Shown piece after piece: positions 24,284 through 36,447 of a stretch of 64,000 bases of DNA (the first letter of the stretch is position 1; each line of letters opens with the position of its first letter). Location: the NCBI RefSeq assembly GCF_950023065.1, contig NC_088677.1:67791469-67855468 (forward strand), in the 5' to 3' direction. This stretch comes from Planococcus citri. Its lineage: Eukaryota > Arthropoda > Insecta > Hemiptera > Pseudococcidae. A program made the position numbers and the translations under genes. The notes under the pieces were generated by a model. That model did not search any database. It saw only the letters and a list, made by a program, of their open reading frames with translations, and had not been told where the DNA came from.

Positions 24284-27200
24284 CTATAAAGAACTGCCGC
24301 CGCCGCCTCCGCTACCGACGCCGCTACCACCTCTGCTAGATTCGGGAGAGCGATGGTTAGCGCCGTTCGCCGAGTACGGCTGTTCGGCAGTATTACACAA
24401 TACTGAATATACGCTGTCGATTTTACTTAGTCTTTCGAAAAATGGTATCAAGTCGAGCAGTTCCGAGTCGGTCATGTCGTCGAACCAAGACTGTACTGGT
24501 ACCTGAAAATGAGCGAATGGAGAGAAATTAGTAATTTATGGAGATGAAAATTACGAAATGGTAAAAATAATATTGATTGGCGTAAAAAATGAAAAATACA
24601 AAATTATTACTAAAAATTATTGGTAATATTACCATAATTACGCATTTCGAAGGGTGATTACTGGTAATTTACTGCGTAATTACAGATGAATGGAGACAAT
24701 TTTACAATAAATCACACTCTTTTCAAGTGGTAAGGAGGAAAGATGACTGTATCTGAGATCTTGAGGAAAATACAGGGGTAGGCATAAGTTAGTATTCCGA
24801 TTTGCATAAACAAAAAAGTTGATCAGAAAAATATCTTTATTTTGGAACAATAATCATTTTTCAAGTTCTGTTTGGTGATTCTGGTGGTTGAAGGTCTCCT
24901 CTTTCACGTCGCGTGGTCAAAAATCGCCTAAAATGAATTGTTGACTGCTCAATTTTAATTTAGAGCTGATTATACAGGTCCGAATTTTCGTGTTTTTCAA
25001 CATTAACATTGATTTTACGAGGAAAGTATGCATCCTATGAAAAAAATGCAATGAAGGAAATTGTAGAGCATAAAATTTCCTTTCTGCTCAGAGCTGGTTA
25101 TTTTTTTGTAGGATGCTTTGTTAAAAAGCTATTTGCGAAAAACAGAGATGTATGGGACTTTTAAAAAGGTTCTTTCTTGCTGAGAAAACCTATGGCGAGG
25201 TTGCGCCATTTCTAAGTTTTTTTTACGAAAAATGAGACGAAGAATAAAGCAATAACCTCTCGCATGCACGACTGAAGTGACACTGAACACTATCGAGGTC
25301 ATTTGCCCCATCACCATGGCAACGCGCCCACCAACACCCACGCAGTAGACAATTAGGAGCGCGCGCGCGTAATTTTTCGATAGCGAATACTAACTTATGC
25401 CTACCCCTGTATATGACAGATCACAATGGAAAATCTTGAAATTGAGCTTCCAAGATGAAAGTTCACAATTTGAGCTTTCAAGATAAAAGATCACAATTTG
25501 AGATTTCAAGATGAAAGGTCACAATTTGAGCTTTCAAGATAAAAGTTTGCAATTTCAGCTTCCAAGACGAAAGTTCTCAGTTTGAGCATATCAACATGAA
25601 AGTTCACCGTTTGAGCTTTCAAGCTGAAAGTTTTCAATTTGAGCTTTCAAGATGAAAGTTCAAAATCAAACTTTCAAGATGAAAGACAGTTCAAAATCGA
25701 ACTTTCAAAATGAAATCTCATAACTAAACTTGAGATAAATGTTCAAAACTTGATTTTACCATGAAAGTTTGTAGCTGAACATTCAAGGCCAAAGCTCAAA
25801 ACTGAATCTTCTCTAAATGAAAGTTTGTAGCCAAAAGTCAATTTTCAAAATGAAAGCTCAAAACAAGAGCCTTTTTCAAGATGAAAGTTTTACAGCCAAA
25901 TTTCAAAAATGAAAACGCGAAACTGAGGTTTCAAGATGAATGCTTAAAACCGACATTTCAAGGTGGAAGGTCATGATTAAACTTTCATTTCCAATATGAA
26001 AGTTTGAAAAGTGAACTTTCGCGATGAAAACTCAGAACTGGTATTTCAAGATAAACTCTCAAAATTAAACTTCCAAGAAAAAGCTCAAAACTGAACTTTC
26101 AAGACTCATAGGTCACAATTTGACCTTAAAGATAAATATTTGCGATTGGTAATTTGAAATGAAAACACAAAGTTGAACTTTTAGACTTTTAGTACGAAAG
26201 CTCAGGAATAATCTTTCAAGGTGGAAGCTCAAGTCTAAACTTTCAAGACGGTGGTTCGAATAACTGAACCTTGAAGACGAAACCTTGAGATTTATTTTTT
26301 GAAAATAAAACACAAAATTGAACTTTTAATATGAAAGCTCAAAAGTGAACTTTCAAGTTGAAACTGCAGAGAAAACCTTCAAACTTGATACAAATAATCA
26401 AAATCAAAACCAAACTTCAAAGATGAAATTTTAAAACTGACATTTTAAGAATCAATCTGAAAATTAGGTCCTCAAAAAGCTACACAAAATTTGACTTTCA
26501 AGATGAAAATTTGAGACTAGTCTTACAAAATGAAAACACACGATTAGCCTTTTATTATAGAAGTTCAAGAATGCATTTTCAATATGAAAGCTCAGGAGTG
26601 AAGTTTTGAGATGTAAGCTCAAATCTGAACATTCAATGCAAAAGCTCACGAGTTATGACTCAACTCTCAAGATAGAACCTAATTCATAGCTTAGTGAGCA
26701 AAGTTCAAGGTGAAAGTTTGAGATTTGCCTTTCAAAATGAAAAAACACAATTGTCTCAAAACCGAACATCTAAGTTGACAGAAAGCTCAAAGCTCAATTT
26801 TCAAGACAGAAGCTCAAAACTGAACTTTCAAAAAGAGAGTTTGGAATTGAGCGTTCAAAATGGAGCTTTCAAAATCAAAGTTCAAAATTGAGCTTTTAAA
26901 ATGAAAATTCAGAATTGAGCTTTCAAGATGACAGTCAGATTTGAGCTTTTTAAATAAATGTCTGAAATTGAGCCTTCACACTCAAAATTATATCAAAATA
27001 AATCACTCACGATGAAAGTTCAAAACTGAGCTTTCAAAATTGAAAGTTCAGAATTGAGCTTTCAAGCTTGAAATTCAACATCGAGTTTTTAAAATAAAAA
27101 TTAAAAATCGATCACACAATACGAAAATTTAAAATTGAGCTTTTAAAGTCTAAAGTTCAGAATTGAGTTTTCAATATAAAAATCAGAATTGAGCTACCAA

Positions 27201-30200
27201 AATTCAAGTTTGAAAATAAAATTGAGCCATTAAAATTAAAGTTCAAAATTGAGCTTTCAAAATAAATGTCTAAAATTGAGCCTTTGAAATGAAATTGATG
27301 GCAAAATTGAGCTGTTCGAAATAAAAATTCAAAATCGATCATTCAAGGTGAAAGTTTAAAATTGAGCTTCCAAAATTAAAAGTTTAGAATTGGGTTTTCA
27401 AGATGACAATCAGAATTGAGTTACTTTTAGTTCAAAATTGAGCTTTTCAAATCAAAATTTACACATCAGCTTTCAAGACTACGTAGTCAAAATTGAGCTT
27501 TCAAAATGAGAGCAAAATTGAGCTACCTAAATAAAAATTCAAAATCGATCACTAACGATGAATGTTTAAATTTGAGCTTTGAAGATGACATAACAGTCAA
27601 AATTAAGGTTTTAAAATAAATGCAAATCGAGCTTTCAAAATGAACATTCAGAGACGATTATTCACGATTAAACTTTGAAATTAAGCTTTCAAAATGAAAG
27701 TGGAAGTTGAAATTTTCCATATTTGAATTTGAGCAGAGTGATTTACTAATAGATTTTTTCTATTCAAACTTAATCGCTAAAAATGAGAATTTCAAAAAAT
27801 TGGAGCTTCAAGTAAACATTAAGCTAAAATTTCATTCAACATTTAAATTTTTCCCAGACTTACGTAAATATAGTCCAATTTATTAGTAAAATTGGGCTTT
27901 TGTAATCCTCAGGCTCAAATTCCAAAATTAAGTTTTTTCTGATCGACCCTCCTCTTTTTTCTTACAAAAACACTCCCAAGGATTACTCCACATTTTCACT
28001 CAACCTTATCGCTGTAGTATTTCCCTCTCCCACTTTCTTCCGATGTTAAAAAATCTCAACCTTATCGCTCTCATGCAATCACGTAATTTCCTTATTCGAC
28101 AGTAGGTACTGTACTCAAATCGTAAAATTAATCAATATTCAAGCGTATAGGTACGAGATATTTTTCCAAGCTTTAATACTCACTGCGTTATCAGGATGAA
28201 AAATGTACGAGGCCGGAGAATTATCGATGATTATAACTTTGTGTAGATCTCTACCCAATCGATTCAAGTCTTTGACATAATTACCACGATGGAAGACACA
28301 AGATTCTCTAAATAATCTCGACCTAAATACACCCCATCTATCTAATAAGTCAGCTACCGGGTCCGCGTACTGAAACATTTTCAAAAAATTTACATTCAAT
28401 CATCTCAGAAAAATTAATCATAACAACAGGAAGATAGAAGGAGACAAGACGAAATTAGGTTGCAGGATAACGATGAGAATTCGATGGCATAATTTCCAGC
28501 TCACCTTAGCTAAACTGGCGGTGAACAAAATACATTCGTAAAGTTCACCCATTCTTTGAAGGAAATCGTCAACATAAGGTCTCTTCAATACATAAACTTG
28601 ATGTATAGTACCATCGATTTCTACTGGAACTACGAAATCGGCGTTATTTATCGGCTGCAACACAAATACACAGAGAAATTCACTATTGAACCACGACTCG
28701 TGTTAAACGATGGGTAATGGAAAAAAAAATCGCTTATAAATGCAAAAATAATTCAATGACGAGCCAACGCTTGATTTCATTTCGTTACAGAGAAAATATA
28801 CGTAACAAAACCAGACTGGCATCTTTTCTCGGAAAATTCTCTTTCTACAAGTCTGGTTTTTCACTATTGGCGGTACGTCCTCTAGAATGCGAATCGAATA
28901 GGTAGTCCAATATTTAGTTACCTTAAATGAACTATGAACCAAGGTTTCGTCTAGATCTATAACCATGCATTTCTTATGCATATCCTGGTGTCGTACTGGT
29001 GGAAGTAAGAATTGCGAACCGATTATCACAGGAGGTGAAACTCTCCCGTCCGGGACAGAAGACCCATTTTGAGAGTGAGAGTTTCGATGGTGTTTCGAAA
29101 AACAACAGAATAACGATCGGAATAATCCCCTGGCTGTTTTTTTGGAACTCGAGTGTCCTGTAAAATACAAAAAAAAATCATCGAATTAAAATTTTTTAAT
29201 ACAAAATCGATCGTTTTATCAACGGCGTGTTTCTTTCGACCGTGATACTGCTAACATCCCCCTCTCCCCCTGTAGAAATAAATAAGCGAGTATTTAAGAA
29301 GAAAATCCTTCGAAAGGAAATCTTCCTATGTGTGTAAATTATGGGCTATAGAATGACGACGACGAGTACTTTGAAGAGCTTCATTTGTGATATAAAGAGT
29401 CTCGTATCGAACTTTTATAAGGTTTCCTGGAATATACTCCTTCCTATTGAAAGATGAATCGAACTAATCTGAATGGGAAAATTTCCTCGAAGGTAATTAA
29501 TTTCAAATGACCGTAAAAAATTAACCAACGAAGATGTTAAAACAATCAAAGAGAATTGCATCTCGTCGTCGACGTCGTATTAGTTTCGGTGTATTGGTTT
29601 CGGCGTTAAAATACTCTCGAGTATTATGGGAGACCGTGAAGATGGTGTGATTAAACATTGCGCTAGGTTTATTTACACTTAAACAGTTCAGCGATCGTAA
29701 ATTACATATTACTTTGTTGTTATCATAAGATTAATAAAGAATTACTTAATACGTACCAACTGTCGTAACATCATTTTCTGCATTTGAGCACTGAACTGTA
29801 AGAATGAACGTTTATCGTTAATAATTACATAGTAAGTTTTTAATCTGCTTAAAATATTAGGTACCAGAGTATGAAAGGGACATGAAAAAAAAAACGACAA
29901 CTCGAATTCGCCGAGGGAATCGTAAACTCGACGTAAAATTTTGACGATGCGAAATATCGTACAGCTGTACGACAATTTAATGGAATTTTGTTAGACTAGT
30001 AGAAGGTATCAGTGATACACCTAAGTTTTTACGCAACGATAAACAGGTAACGATTTACATTGTAATAAGTCCTATTATAAGGTAACCTTCGACCGTTTCC
30101 TTTTTTGTTTCATTTTCCATCGCATTGAAGGATCAGTTGACTGGATTAAATGTAACATATGTACAATTGGGATTAGAATGAACGAATTTATGTTACGATA

Positions 30201-30602
30201 TCCGTCCAGCTCAAGAGTCGTAAATGTAAACAAATTTCATATCGATAACAGATGTAATTAATTTTAAATTATTACCACATTTGTTAAACCTAATTACAAT
30301 TTAGCGATTAGCGAAACCGATTAAATGAAGTGAAAGAATACGATTGTTTGAAGTACGAGTACCTTCGAGTACTAGATTTTGATTGAATTGTGGAAAAATA
30401 CGTGCACATCTGAGGTGTCTTCGACTGTAATCGAAGGGGACCAAAAAATGTTGGCGGATTCGAGTTGGTGTTTTTCTTCTCAGCTTCGTAGGAGTTACGA
30501 ATGTAAGGTGAGATATGGTTAGGGGTGAAACTTACCTCTTTCCGGTGAGTAATTCCTGTCATCATCCCTTGACACTTGTGTGATAATAGACGTAGCATCC
30601 AT
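24284..30602 (-). CDS. CTDSPL: CTD small phosphatase-like protein (SCP/CTDSPL family), 5 coding exons
   Basis: Coding exons on the minus strand: 30536-30602, 28922-29157, 28505-28654, 28184-28369, 24284-24502. All have GT-AG borders and keep frame, giving 285 residues. This family of HAD-type phosphatases removes phosphate from Ser residues of the RNA polymerase II CTD and from other targets such as REST and SMADs. The N-terminus has the family's IITQV stretch (residue 6 on) and a FCCF pair of cysteines at ~39-42, a likely palmitoylation site. The catalytic D-L-D-E-T is at residues 90-94, followed by LVHSS; downstream are ILFTASLAK, RESCVFHRGNYVKDL, VIIIDNSPASY and SWFDDMTDSELLDLIPFF, all family hallmarks. 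The C-terminus has an unusual Gly/Ser-rich tail. Intron 4 is 3.7 kb and carries a MITE and a dyad-repeat array. Vertebrates have several paralogues, so the symbol marks the family only. Confidence 0.93.
24773..25409. mobile_element. TIR element with TA flanks inside CTDSPL intron 4
   Basis: The left end caggggtaggcataagttag and the right end ctaacttatgcctacccctg are exact mirrors over at least 20 bases, continuing through tatt. TA lies directly outside each end. About 637 bp without coding capacity fits a non-autonomous Tc1/mariner-like element. Confidence 0.8.
25430..27710. repeat. 2.3 kb degenerate tandem array, ~28 bp unit with internal dyad symmetry
   Basis: Around 80 units resembling ttgagctttcaagatgaaag follow one another, each about 27-30 bases long. 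The gctttcaagatgaaagt core is almost its own complement, so each unit can fold. The array begins right after the MITE and stays inside intron 4. Confidence 0.85.
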
Positions 30603-31529
30603 TGAAACATTGGCTACAAATCGGTTTTATAGTTGAAACACCCGAGAGATTTCGTACAAACACCATAAATAATGTTATCGTAGATAACACTATCTTATAA
30701 AACACAACGTATTTTGACGGAAAATACCACGATACAGAGTTATAATTATCATTGTTGAAAATATTATGTATCAATTTGAAGGTGCGTACTTAGCTATGTT
30801 CGAATGGCTTGGATTACTGCGGATAATTTATCCAGCCGTATTTCGTATAGTTAGCGATTCAATTATTATACGCGATACACTCCTAACGAAACAAGGTTAA
30901 TACATTCAAATAAAACGATAACATAATTTCTCATTTACGTAGATTAAAACGAAATAAATAAGATTTTGTTTACTACGTTCATTATAAATTTTTCGAACAT
31001 TTTCAGCGAAAAAAGATGAAGGAAAACAAAATTCAAGGTGTGAGCCAAACGACAGTGCTGCTTCCGATGTGAAAAAATGTAAACAATGATCCCGTTTGAA
31101 GATGTTCGACAACTTTTTTCAACTTGTTTTTCTTGTTTATTTCGAATTTTTGGGTAAATTTAAATTCAATTTTGGGATTAAAAATTGATATAATTCTAAA
31201 ATTTTATAAGTTTATTTCGTTTCAAGTTCAAGTTTTCTGAAAAAAAATTGAATTATTATTTATTAATAAAGTGGTGATTTGTGTTTGAGACGATTTTTTC
31301 CCGGAAGTCAAGGCTCTTTCGTCAATTCGTTATCACTTCACAAAGTGTTTATTTTTATTTTTTTGGAAAAAAATTTTCAGAAAAATTTTGAAAATAAAAA
31401 TACTGGAGAGAAATTTTGATCAATTTGAAAATTTTTGATACAAAATTTCATATTTCATACGAAGAATTTGATTTTCACTCTATCAAGCAGTGTTTTTCTC
31501 GATCAGTGTTTCATCTTCCTGTAGAAATC
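30603..31529. promoter_or_regulatory. Divergent intergenic region between CTDSPL and PTPA
   Basis: The two conserved genes are transcribed away from each other with 927 bases between their start codons, so both promoters and 5' UTRs must lie here or nearby, unless an upstream exon exists. I see no specific TATA or initiator that I would defend. Confidence 0.45.
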
Positions 31530-33101
31530 ATGCTGAAACCAAATGCAGGTAAAAAATTTACATGGTTGCAAATACAAATTTTCTTCAATCAATCTGAAGT
31601 AATTCTCGTTACACATGCATAAATATTATCAATTTCTGTTCATCAGTCAAATTAACTTTACCTAAGATCATGCTACCGAACGCCGATCATGAATATGTCC
31701 AACCGAAGAAAGCTGTTCACAATGAAAGTATGATGAAGGAATGGGAGAATTCAGAAGCTTATAACGTTAGTATTGTTGAATTTAATTCTGCCATTCGTCT
31801 AGTTATTTCTATATCAAACACTTTATACGTTTCTAGGAGTATTTCGGTTTCATCAAAGCTATGAACATCGCAGTCCGAGGCAAACCATTATCTTACGAAT
31901 GCCACACATCCGAAATCACCCTGGGTATAATTTCATTGCTGAAATCATTAGACCAGATGGTGACTGAAACACCACCTATTGATCAACCTCAGCGATTCGG
32001 AAACAAAGCGTTTAAAATTTGGTACGAGAAACTTCAAAAGGTAACATCGCTCATCACGAATACCCACACAAATTCCTACAACTATTCTATTACAATATCG
32101 TAATGTTTTTTAATTTTGTGTAGGAAGCCGGTACTCTATTGAAAGAAAATTTACCCGAAGAATTTCACAAATCATTGCCTGAAATAGCCGACTATCTGAC
32201 TGAAAGTTTTGGAAATTCTACTCGCATAGATTACGGTACCGGACACGAAATGTCATTCTGTATGTTCCTCTGTTGTTTATTCAAAATCGGAGCTTTCAAA
32301 GAAGAAGATTGCGTAGCTGTCGTGAACAAAGTTTTCAATAGGTTAGTATTTTTGTTCGTATATTCGAAATTTTCTATTTTATTATATTCGAGTTTTTGGT
32401 CAGTTTAGATACATGGAGTTAGTACGCCGATTACAGACTACTTATCGAATGGAACCTGCTGGCAGTCACGGTGTATGGAGTTTAGACGATTATCAATTCG
32501 TCCCATTTATTTGGGGTAGTTCGCAGTTTGTTGGTATGTGATTACAATGAGTAGGCTACTTTCAGTAATCGTGGGAATACGGTGTATTGATTTGATTTTA
32601 TTTTCGTAGGGCGTCCTATTATCGAACCTAATATGTTCGTGCAAGAAAGTGTGATAAAGAAGTACGCATCGGAGTATATGTTCATTGGATGTATTAATTA
32701 TATTACTACGGTAAGTTGTACTATAAAGGGGAAGAAGGGATCCGAAATTGATGTTTGTTTATCCATCAATAATTTTGTGTTTTAGGTCAAATCTGGCCAC
32801 TTTTCCGAACATTCTAATCAATTATGGAATATAAGTGGTATAGCTACGTGGAGTAAAGTTAACGAAGGACTGATTAAAATGTATCAAGGAGAAGTAAGTT
32901 AATGATTTTCTGGATCGAGATGCCTAATTTTCAAATTTATTGATCTACGAATTTTTTTTGCAGGTTTTGAATAAGTTTCCAGTTGTCCAACACGTACTGT
33001 TTGGTTCTCTAATACGGTTTGTTCCATTTGACAAAAATGTCCAATCTTCGAGTCAAAGCAGTTCTGATGCTTTCAAAAAACCAGTCGCTGGCGACGGTTG
33101 A
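31530..33101 (+). CDS. PTPA: PP2A phosphatase activator (PTPA), 8 exons
   Basis: Exons: 31530-31548, 31647-31765, 31837-32040, 32124-32341, 32409-32533, 32610-32710, 32786-32893, 32964-33101, joined by GT-AG introns of about 70-100 bases into 343 codons. PTPA (PPP2R4) is a conserved peptidyl-prolyl isomerase that reactivates the PP2A catalytic subunit, in an ATP-dependent way. Family landmarks, in order: W-x-x-S-x-A-Y near the N-terminus, FGNKAFKIWYEKL, SFGNSTRIDYGTGHE (the most conserved block), PAGSHGVWSLDDYQF, FIWGSSQ, KYASEYMFIGCINYI, GHFSEHSNQLWNISGI and VQHVLFGSLIRF. Length fits the usual 320-360 residues. The Ser-rich tail (QSSSQSSSD) is variable in the family. The start was chosen because the ATG precedes a clean donor and gives the correct phase into exon 2. 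The frame is open further upstream, but that part does not resemble the family. Confidence 0.95.
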
Positions 33102-33666
33102 AAAAATTTAAATAATATTGATTTTTGTTTATTTTTTTTTGCTGAATTGTAATTTATTTAATTTATTCTACTTCATTACTTTTGAATAATGGTTCGATTA
33201 AAAAAAGAAATGAATCGTTTTTTTAAAACTTATAATCTTGAATTTTCAAATTATAAATTTTATTACCTGATTGTAATGAATAATTTTTCATAAACACTTG
33301 AAAAAAATTTCAATTATTTCTCATGAATGTTGCACTCATTCATTAGACAGAATTTGTTACAATTTTAAATTTATTCTACAACTAGTACACCGGTCCATTG
33401 GCTATATAAAAAAAAAACCATCAAAATTGCAGAATCAAACGATGAATGTACGGCACATCTACTAACCTATCTAAGTACATTCTGATCGAAAAAATCTAGA
33501 GAAAAACAGATGACACCGAAAAAACAAAAAAAAATCGTTTAATTAGGTAAATAATTACTGGACCAAACCTGTTGAAAAAAAAGAAGGAAAAATTTACGTT
33601 TTAATAAATTATATTCCTTTTTCTGAGAAGTAGGTATTGTGTTCGACGGACAACTTTCTTCGCATC
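33102..33666. other. Convergent intergenic region, 3' flanks of two genes
   Basis: AT-rich DNA between the stop codons of PTPA and the minus-strand gene, so it should contain both polyadenylation sites. Nothing else seen. Confidence 0.5.
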
Positions 33667-34445
33667 TCATTCGTCATCAGAGGAAATCTCTGGTGTCACA
33701 TCTAAATGCAGATACGACCATCTGAAAAAAAAGCATAATACATTACGGAACGGTTCTCAACATTTTAATACCTAACGATTACCATTAAACCACTTACGTA
33801 TATTCGAACGATCTTCGAATTCTCCTCATTATATTGATTATGATTTGTCTATCATTATCGGCACCGACATCATCATTAACGAGAGCAGGACACTCTTTAA
33901 TTGGAGCACACTCAAGTGCATCTCCCCTATTTCTTGAGAGATTTTTTTCGCGCTATAAGGAATAATACGTGTAATGAATAATTTGTAACATAGTATAGGT
34001 ATTAGGTACCTATATATAAAACGATTAATCTCTGAACACGATACCTTCAACTCGACAAAAATTCTACCATCTTCCATAGGTAGGGTTGTTAAAACGAAGG
34101 TGTAGTCTTCGAATTCACCCTTTCGATAATAGGTAGGAGGGTTCTCTGATTCCTTATAGAAATTTTCCAACCTAAGATAAGCTTGGGCAATTTTTTGTAC
34201 CTTCTCTAGGTTCGACAGTTCACGTCCTAATTCATCACGATAATTCATCAACTCGCCGCGAACAGAGGCGGCATTGGACACTATTAAAAATATTTGTAGA
34301 TTAACTCTGATGAAATTTTACATTACAATAATACAAAATGTGGATAATCCACAATACCATGAAACGAATAATCCAATTCGTAATAATGTTACATACCGAT
34401 GCTGGCGTCAGTGGCGTCATTGGCGTCAAATGTGAGATCGTCCAT
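33667..34445 (-). CDS. Unrecognised small acidic protein, 4 exons
   Basis: Exons 34397-34445, 34045-34280, 33798-33952 and 33667-33721 have GT-AG borders and compatible phases, giving 164 residues. I do not recognise the family. The N-terminus is acidic (MDDLTFDANDATD) and the C-terminus ends in SSDDE. Residues ~22-60 (ELMNYRDELGRELSNLEKV onward) are strongly helical, a likely coiled coil. The middle (GEFEDYTFVLTTLPMEDG) looks like beta strands. Residues ~97-130 include two Cys, and an R/I-rich helix (IMRRIRRSF) precedes the tail. No signal peptide or membrane segment. The consistent splicing makes a real gene likely. A small chromatin or kinetochore-type adaptor would fit the shape, but that is a guess and not a call. 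Confidence 0.7.
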
Positions 34446-35630
34446 CGTTTTTTTTAAACACTTTAGATTCACAGATTTATTTCGCAACTAAAAGGCAAAA
34501 TGCACTTCACAAAACGAAACAACCGTCAAGGCCTTTAAACGTATGACACTACTGAGATGCGATGCGACATTCATTCATCGCCTTCGCATCGGATCTCAGT
34601 GAGTTATACCTACATTGTATGTACTATACGATGGACAAGGGTGGACAGTATTTGGACCACACAGACACACGTCACACTACTCCTATGCAATGCGATGCGA
34701 TGCATTTTTGAAGGTTTACCTATAACAGATTAACCGTACCTATTCTTTCTCGTACAATTTTGTTTACTCTCTATTTTTGCACAGGAAATTACATAATATG
34801 TACGTACTTAGGTACATTATATTAAAATTCTTTATAATTTTTAAACAAAAACATATTACCTATACCTATATTATAATCTATGTCGTTATTGGTGGTACAT
34901 AATTAGTTTTCACTTTTACTATACCTATCCTTAAAACCTCAATAGTGGTGGTTTTTACTCTTATTTTTATTTCTTTTAAATATCAATTCATTAAGTATAG
35001 ATTTGGACAATTATGATCAGCAGTAAATGAATGAATTTTTTTCTCTTCCATTACGCATTTCACGAAAAATTACAGCCTATCTTGGCACTATTACTCCATC
35101 GATTTAGGTACTACAAATCGCATTTTGCAAACTGAGCAATCTCAAAAAGAGATCTTAATACTTAAAACTGTTCCTCATTGTGATAAACCACCTTGTCATC
35201 TGAAACGCGATTTGTGTAAATATTTTGCGCAATTGTCATAAAAAACTTTAAGAAAAGGGTTATCAGTAGTGGAAATCATTTCCTTAATATTAAATTGCGA
35301 CATTACACATCCTAAATGTCGGTAATAAAATGCACTACAGAGCTATGCGAAGATTATCTTGAAACATTTACAAAACCGTTTTTCCTACGTTAGGCTATTC
35401 TTCGACCTGCTTCTATGTGGTATGAGGTATGTGTTTTTATACCGGTGTAATATTTTTTTTTTTTTTTGAAAAATGCATTCATAGCTGAATTGAAGGGGAG
35501 GATGTGCAGATGCACAAATGTAGTGAAATATCACACAACGTTAGGTATACCTTCAAGCACTTGTCAGATGCATTAATGCACCTGGAGAATCGTAGGAGGA
35601 AGAAGATTACCATCAATGAATTCAAAATTA
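34446..35630. other. Upstream flank of the small acidic gene; no other gene seen
   Basis: Contains short repeats of the type atgcgatgcgat at ~34555-34705 and AT-rich sequence. The promoter of the minus-strand gene should lie near its left end. Confidence 0.4.
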
Positions 35631-35631
35631 T

Positions 35632-36243
35632 TAAAATTAAACTTATGAATGTGTGTTATGTGTGAGTGATTTGGAATGTTTTTTTTTTGCAACATGTAAG
35701 TAGGTATCAGGTGGGGTTTTCAGAGTTTCATAGAAGGTTCGTAAAACGATGAGTAATTCTCAAACAGGAAGGAATGGTATTTTCGCAAGATAGTATATTA
35801 TTTTATTTCTTTTTTTCTTCGTATAACACAAAGATAATCCATATCTCTTTCGCATGAGTTATCGAGTGTAATATTGTATACTTTATAACAAAACATCCGC
35901 ATCCCTCTGATAACTGAAAAGTCAAGTCATGGATTGGAATTTCGAAATTAAAATTAAACTTACGAATGCGTGTGTGATTTGGAATGTTTTTTTTTTTGCA
36001 AAATGTATGTATCAGGTGAGGGTTTCAGAGTTTCATAGAGGGTTCGTAAAACGATGAGTAATTCTCAAACAGGAAGGAATGGTATTTTCGCAAGATAGTA
36101 TATTATTTTATTTCTTTTTTTCTTCGTATAACACAAAGATAATCCATATCTTTCGCACGAGTCATCGAGTGCAATTGCAATATTGTATACTTTATAAGTT
36201 ATAAACAACAAAATATCCACATCCCTCTGATAACTGAGTCATG
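35632..36243. repeat. Direct duplication of ~300 bp (35632-35930 and 35947-36243)
   Basis: Both copies share gatttggaatgtttttttt, ttcgtaaaacgatgagtaat, cgcaagatagtatattattt and catccctctgataactga in the same order. They differ by small indels and a few substitutions. Confidence 0.85.
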
Positions 36244-36249
36244 AGTCGA

Positions 36250-36447
36250 TCAAGTCTTTGATATTTTTTGTGACAATTCCTCAACCTCAGACTTTTTAAA
36301 TTTCAATGTATCGTTGTATAAGTACGTCGTTTTTCCTCCGGTATTCAACAAACTAGCCCTCCTTCCCTCTTCATTCGACTCTACGAACGCTTCCAGCCAG
36401 CTAACAGGTACTTGTCTGGTGAATGCGATGCCGGGTCTGCACTCCAT
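36250..36447 (-). CDS. Short ORF of unknown function, possible gene or exon
   Basis: A 65-codon frame from ATG 36447 (MECRPGIAFTRQVPVSW...) to TGA. Its residue usage is balanced (Trp, Cys and charged residues), unlike the low-complexity frames around it, and the frame stays open upstream of the ATG, so it may be part of a larger exon. The end of the 300 bp duplication lies just beyond its stop. No family recognised, and no partner exon found. Confidence 0.35.
   Translation of the reverse strand: MECRPGIAFTRQVPVSWLEAFVESNEEGRRASLLNTGGKTTYLYNDTLKFKKSEVEELSQKISKT

Noticed and set aside
24246..24506. 86-codon plus-strand frame rich in Pro
   Set aside because: It is the reverse of the Gly-rich last exon of the CTD-phosphatase gene.
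25430..27710. CRISPR-like array
   Set aside because: Units are contiguous and degenerate without unique spacers, and the locus is an intron of an animal gene.
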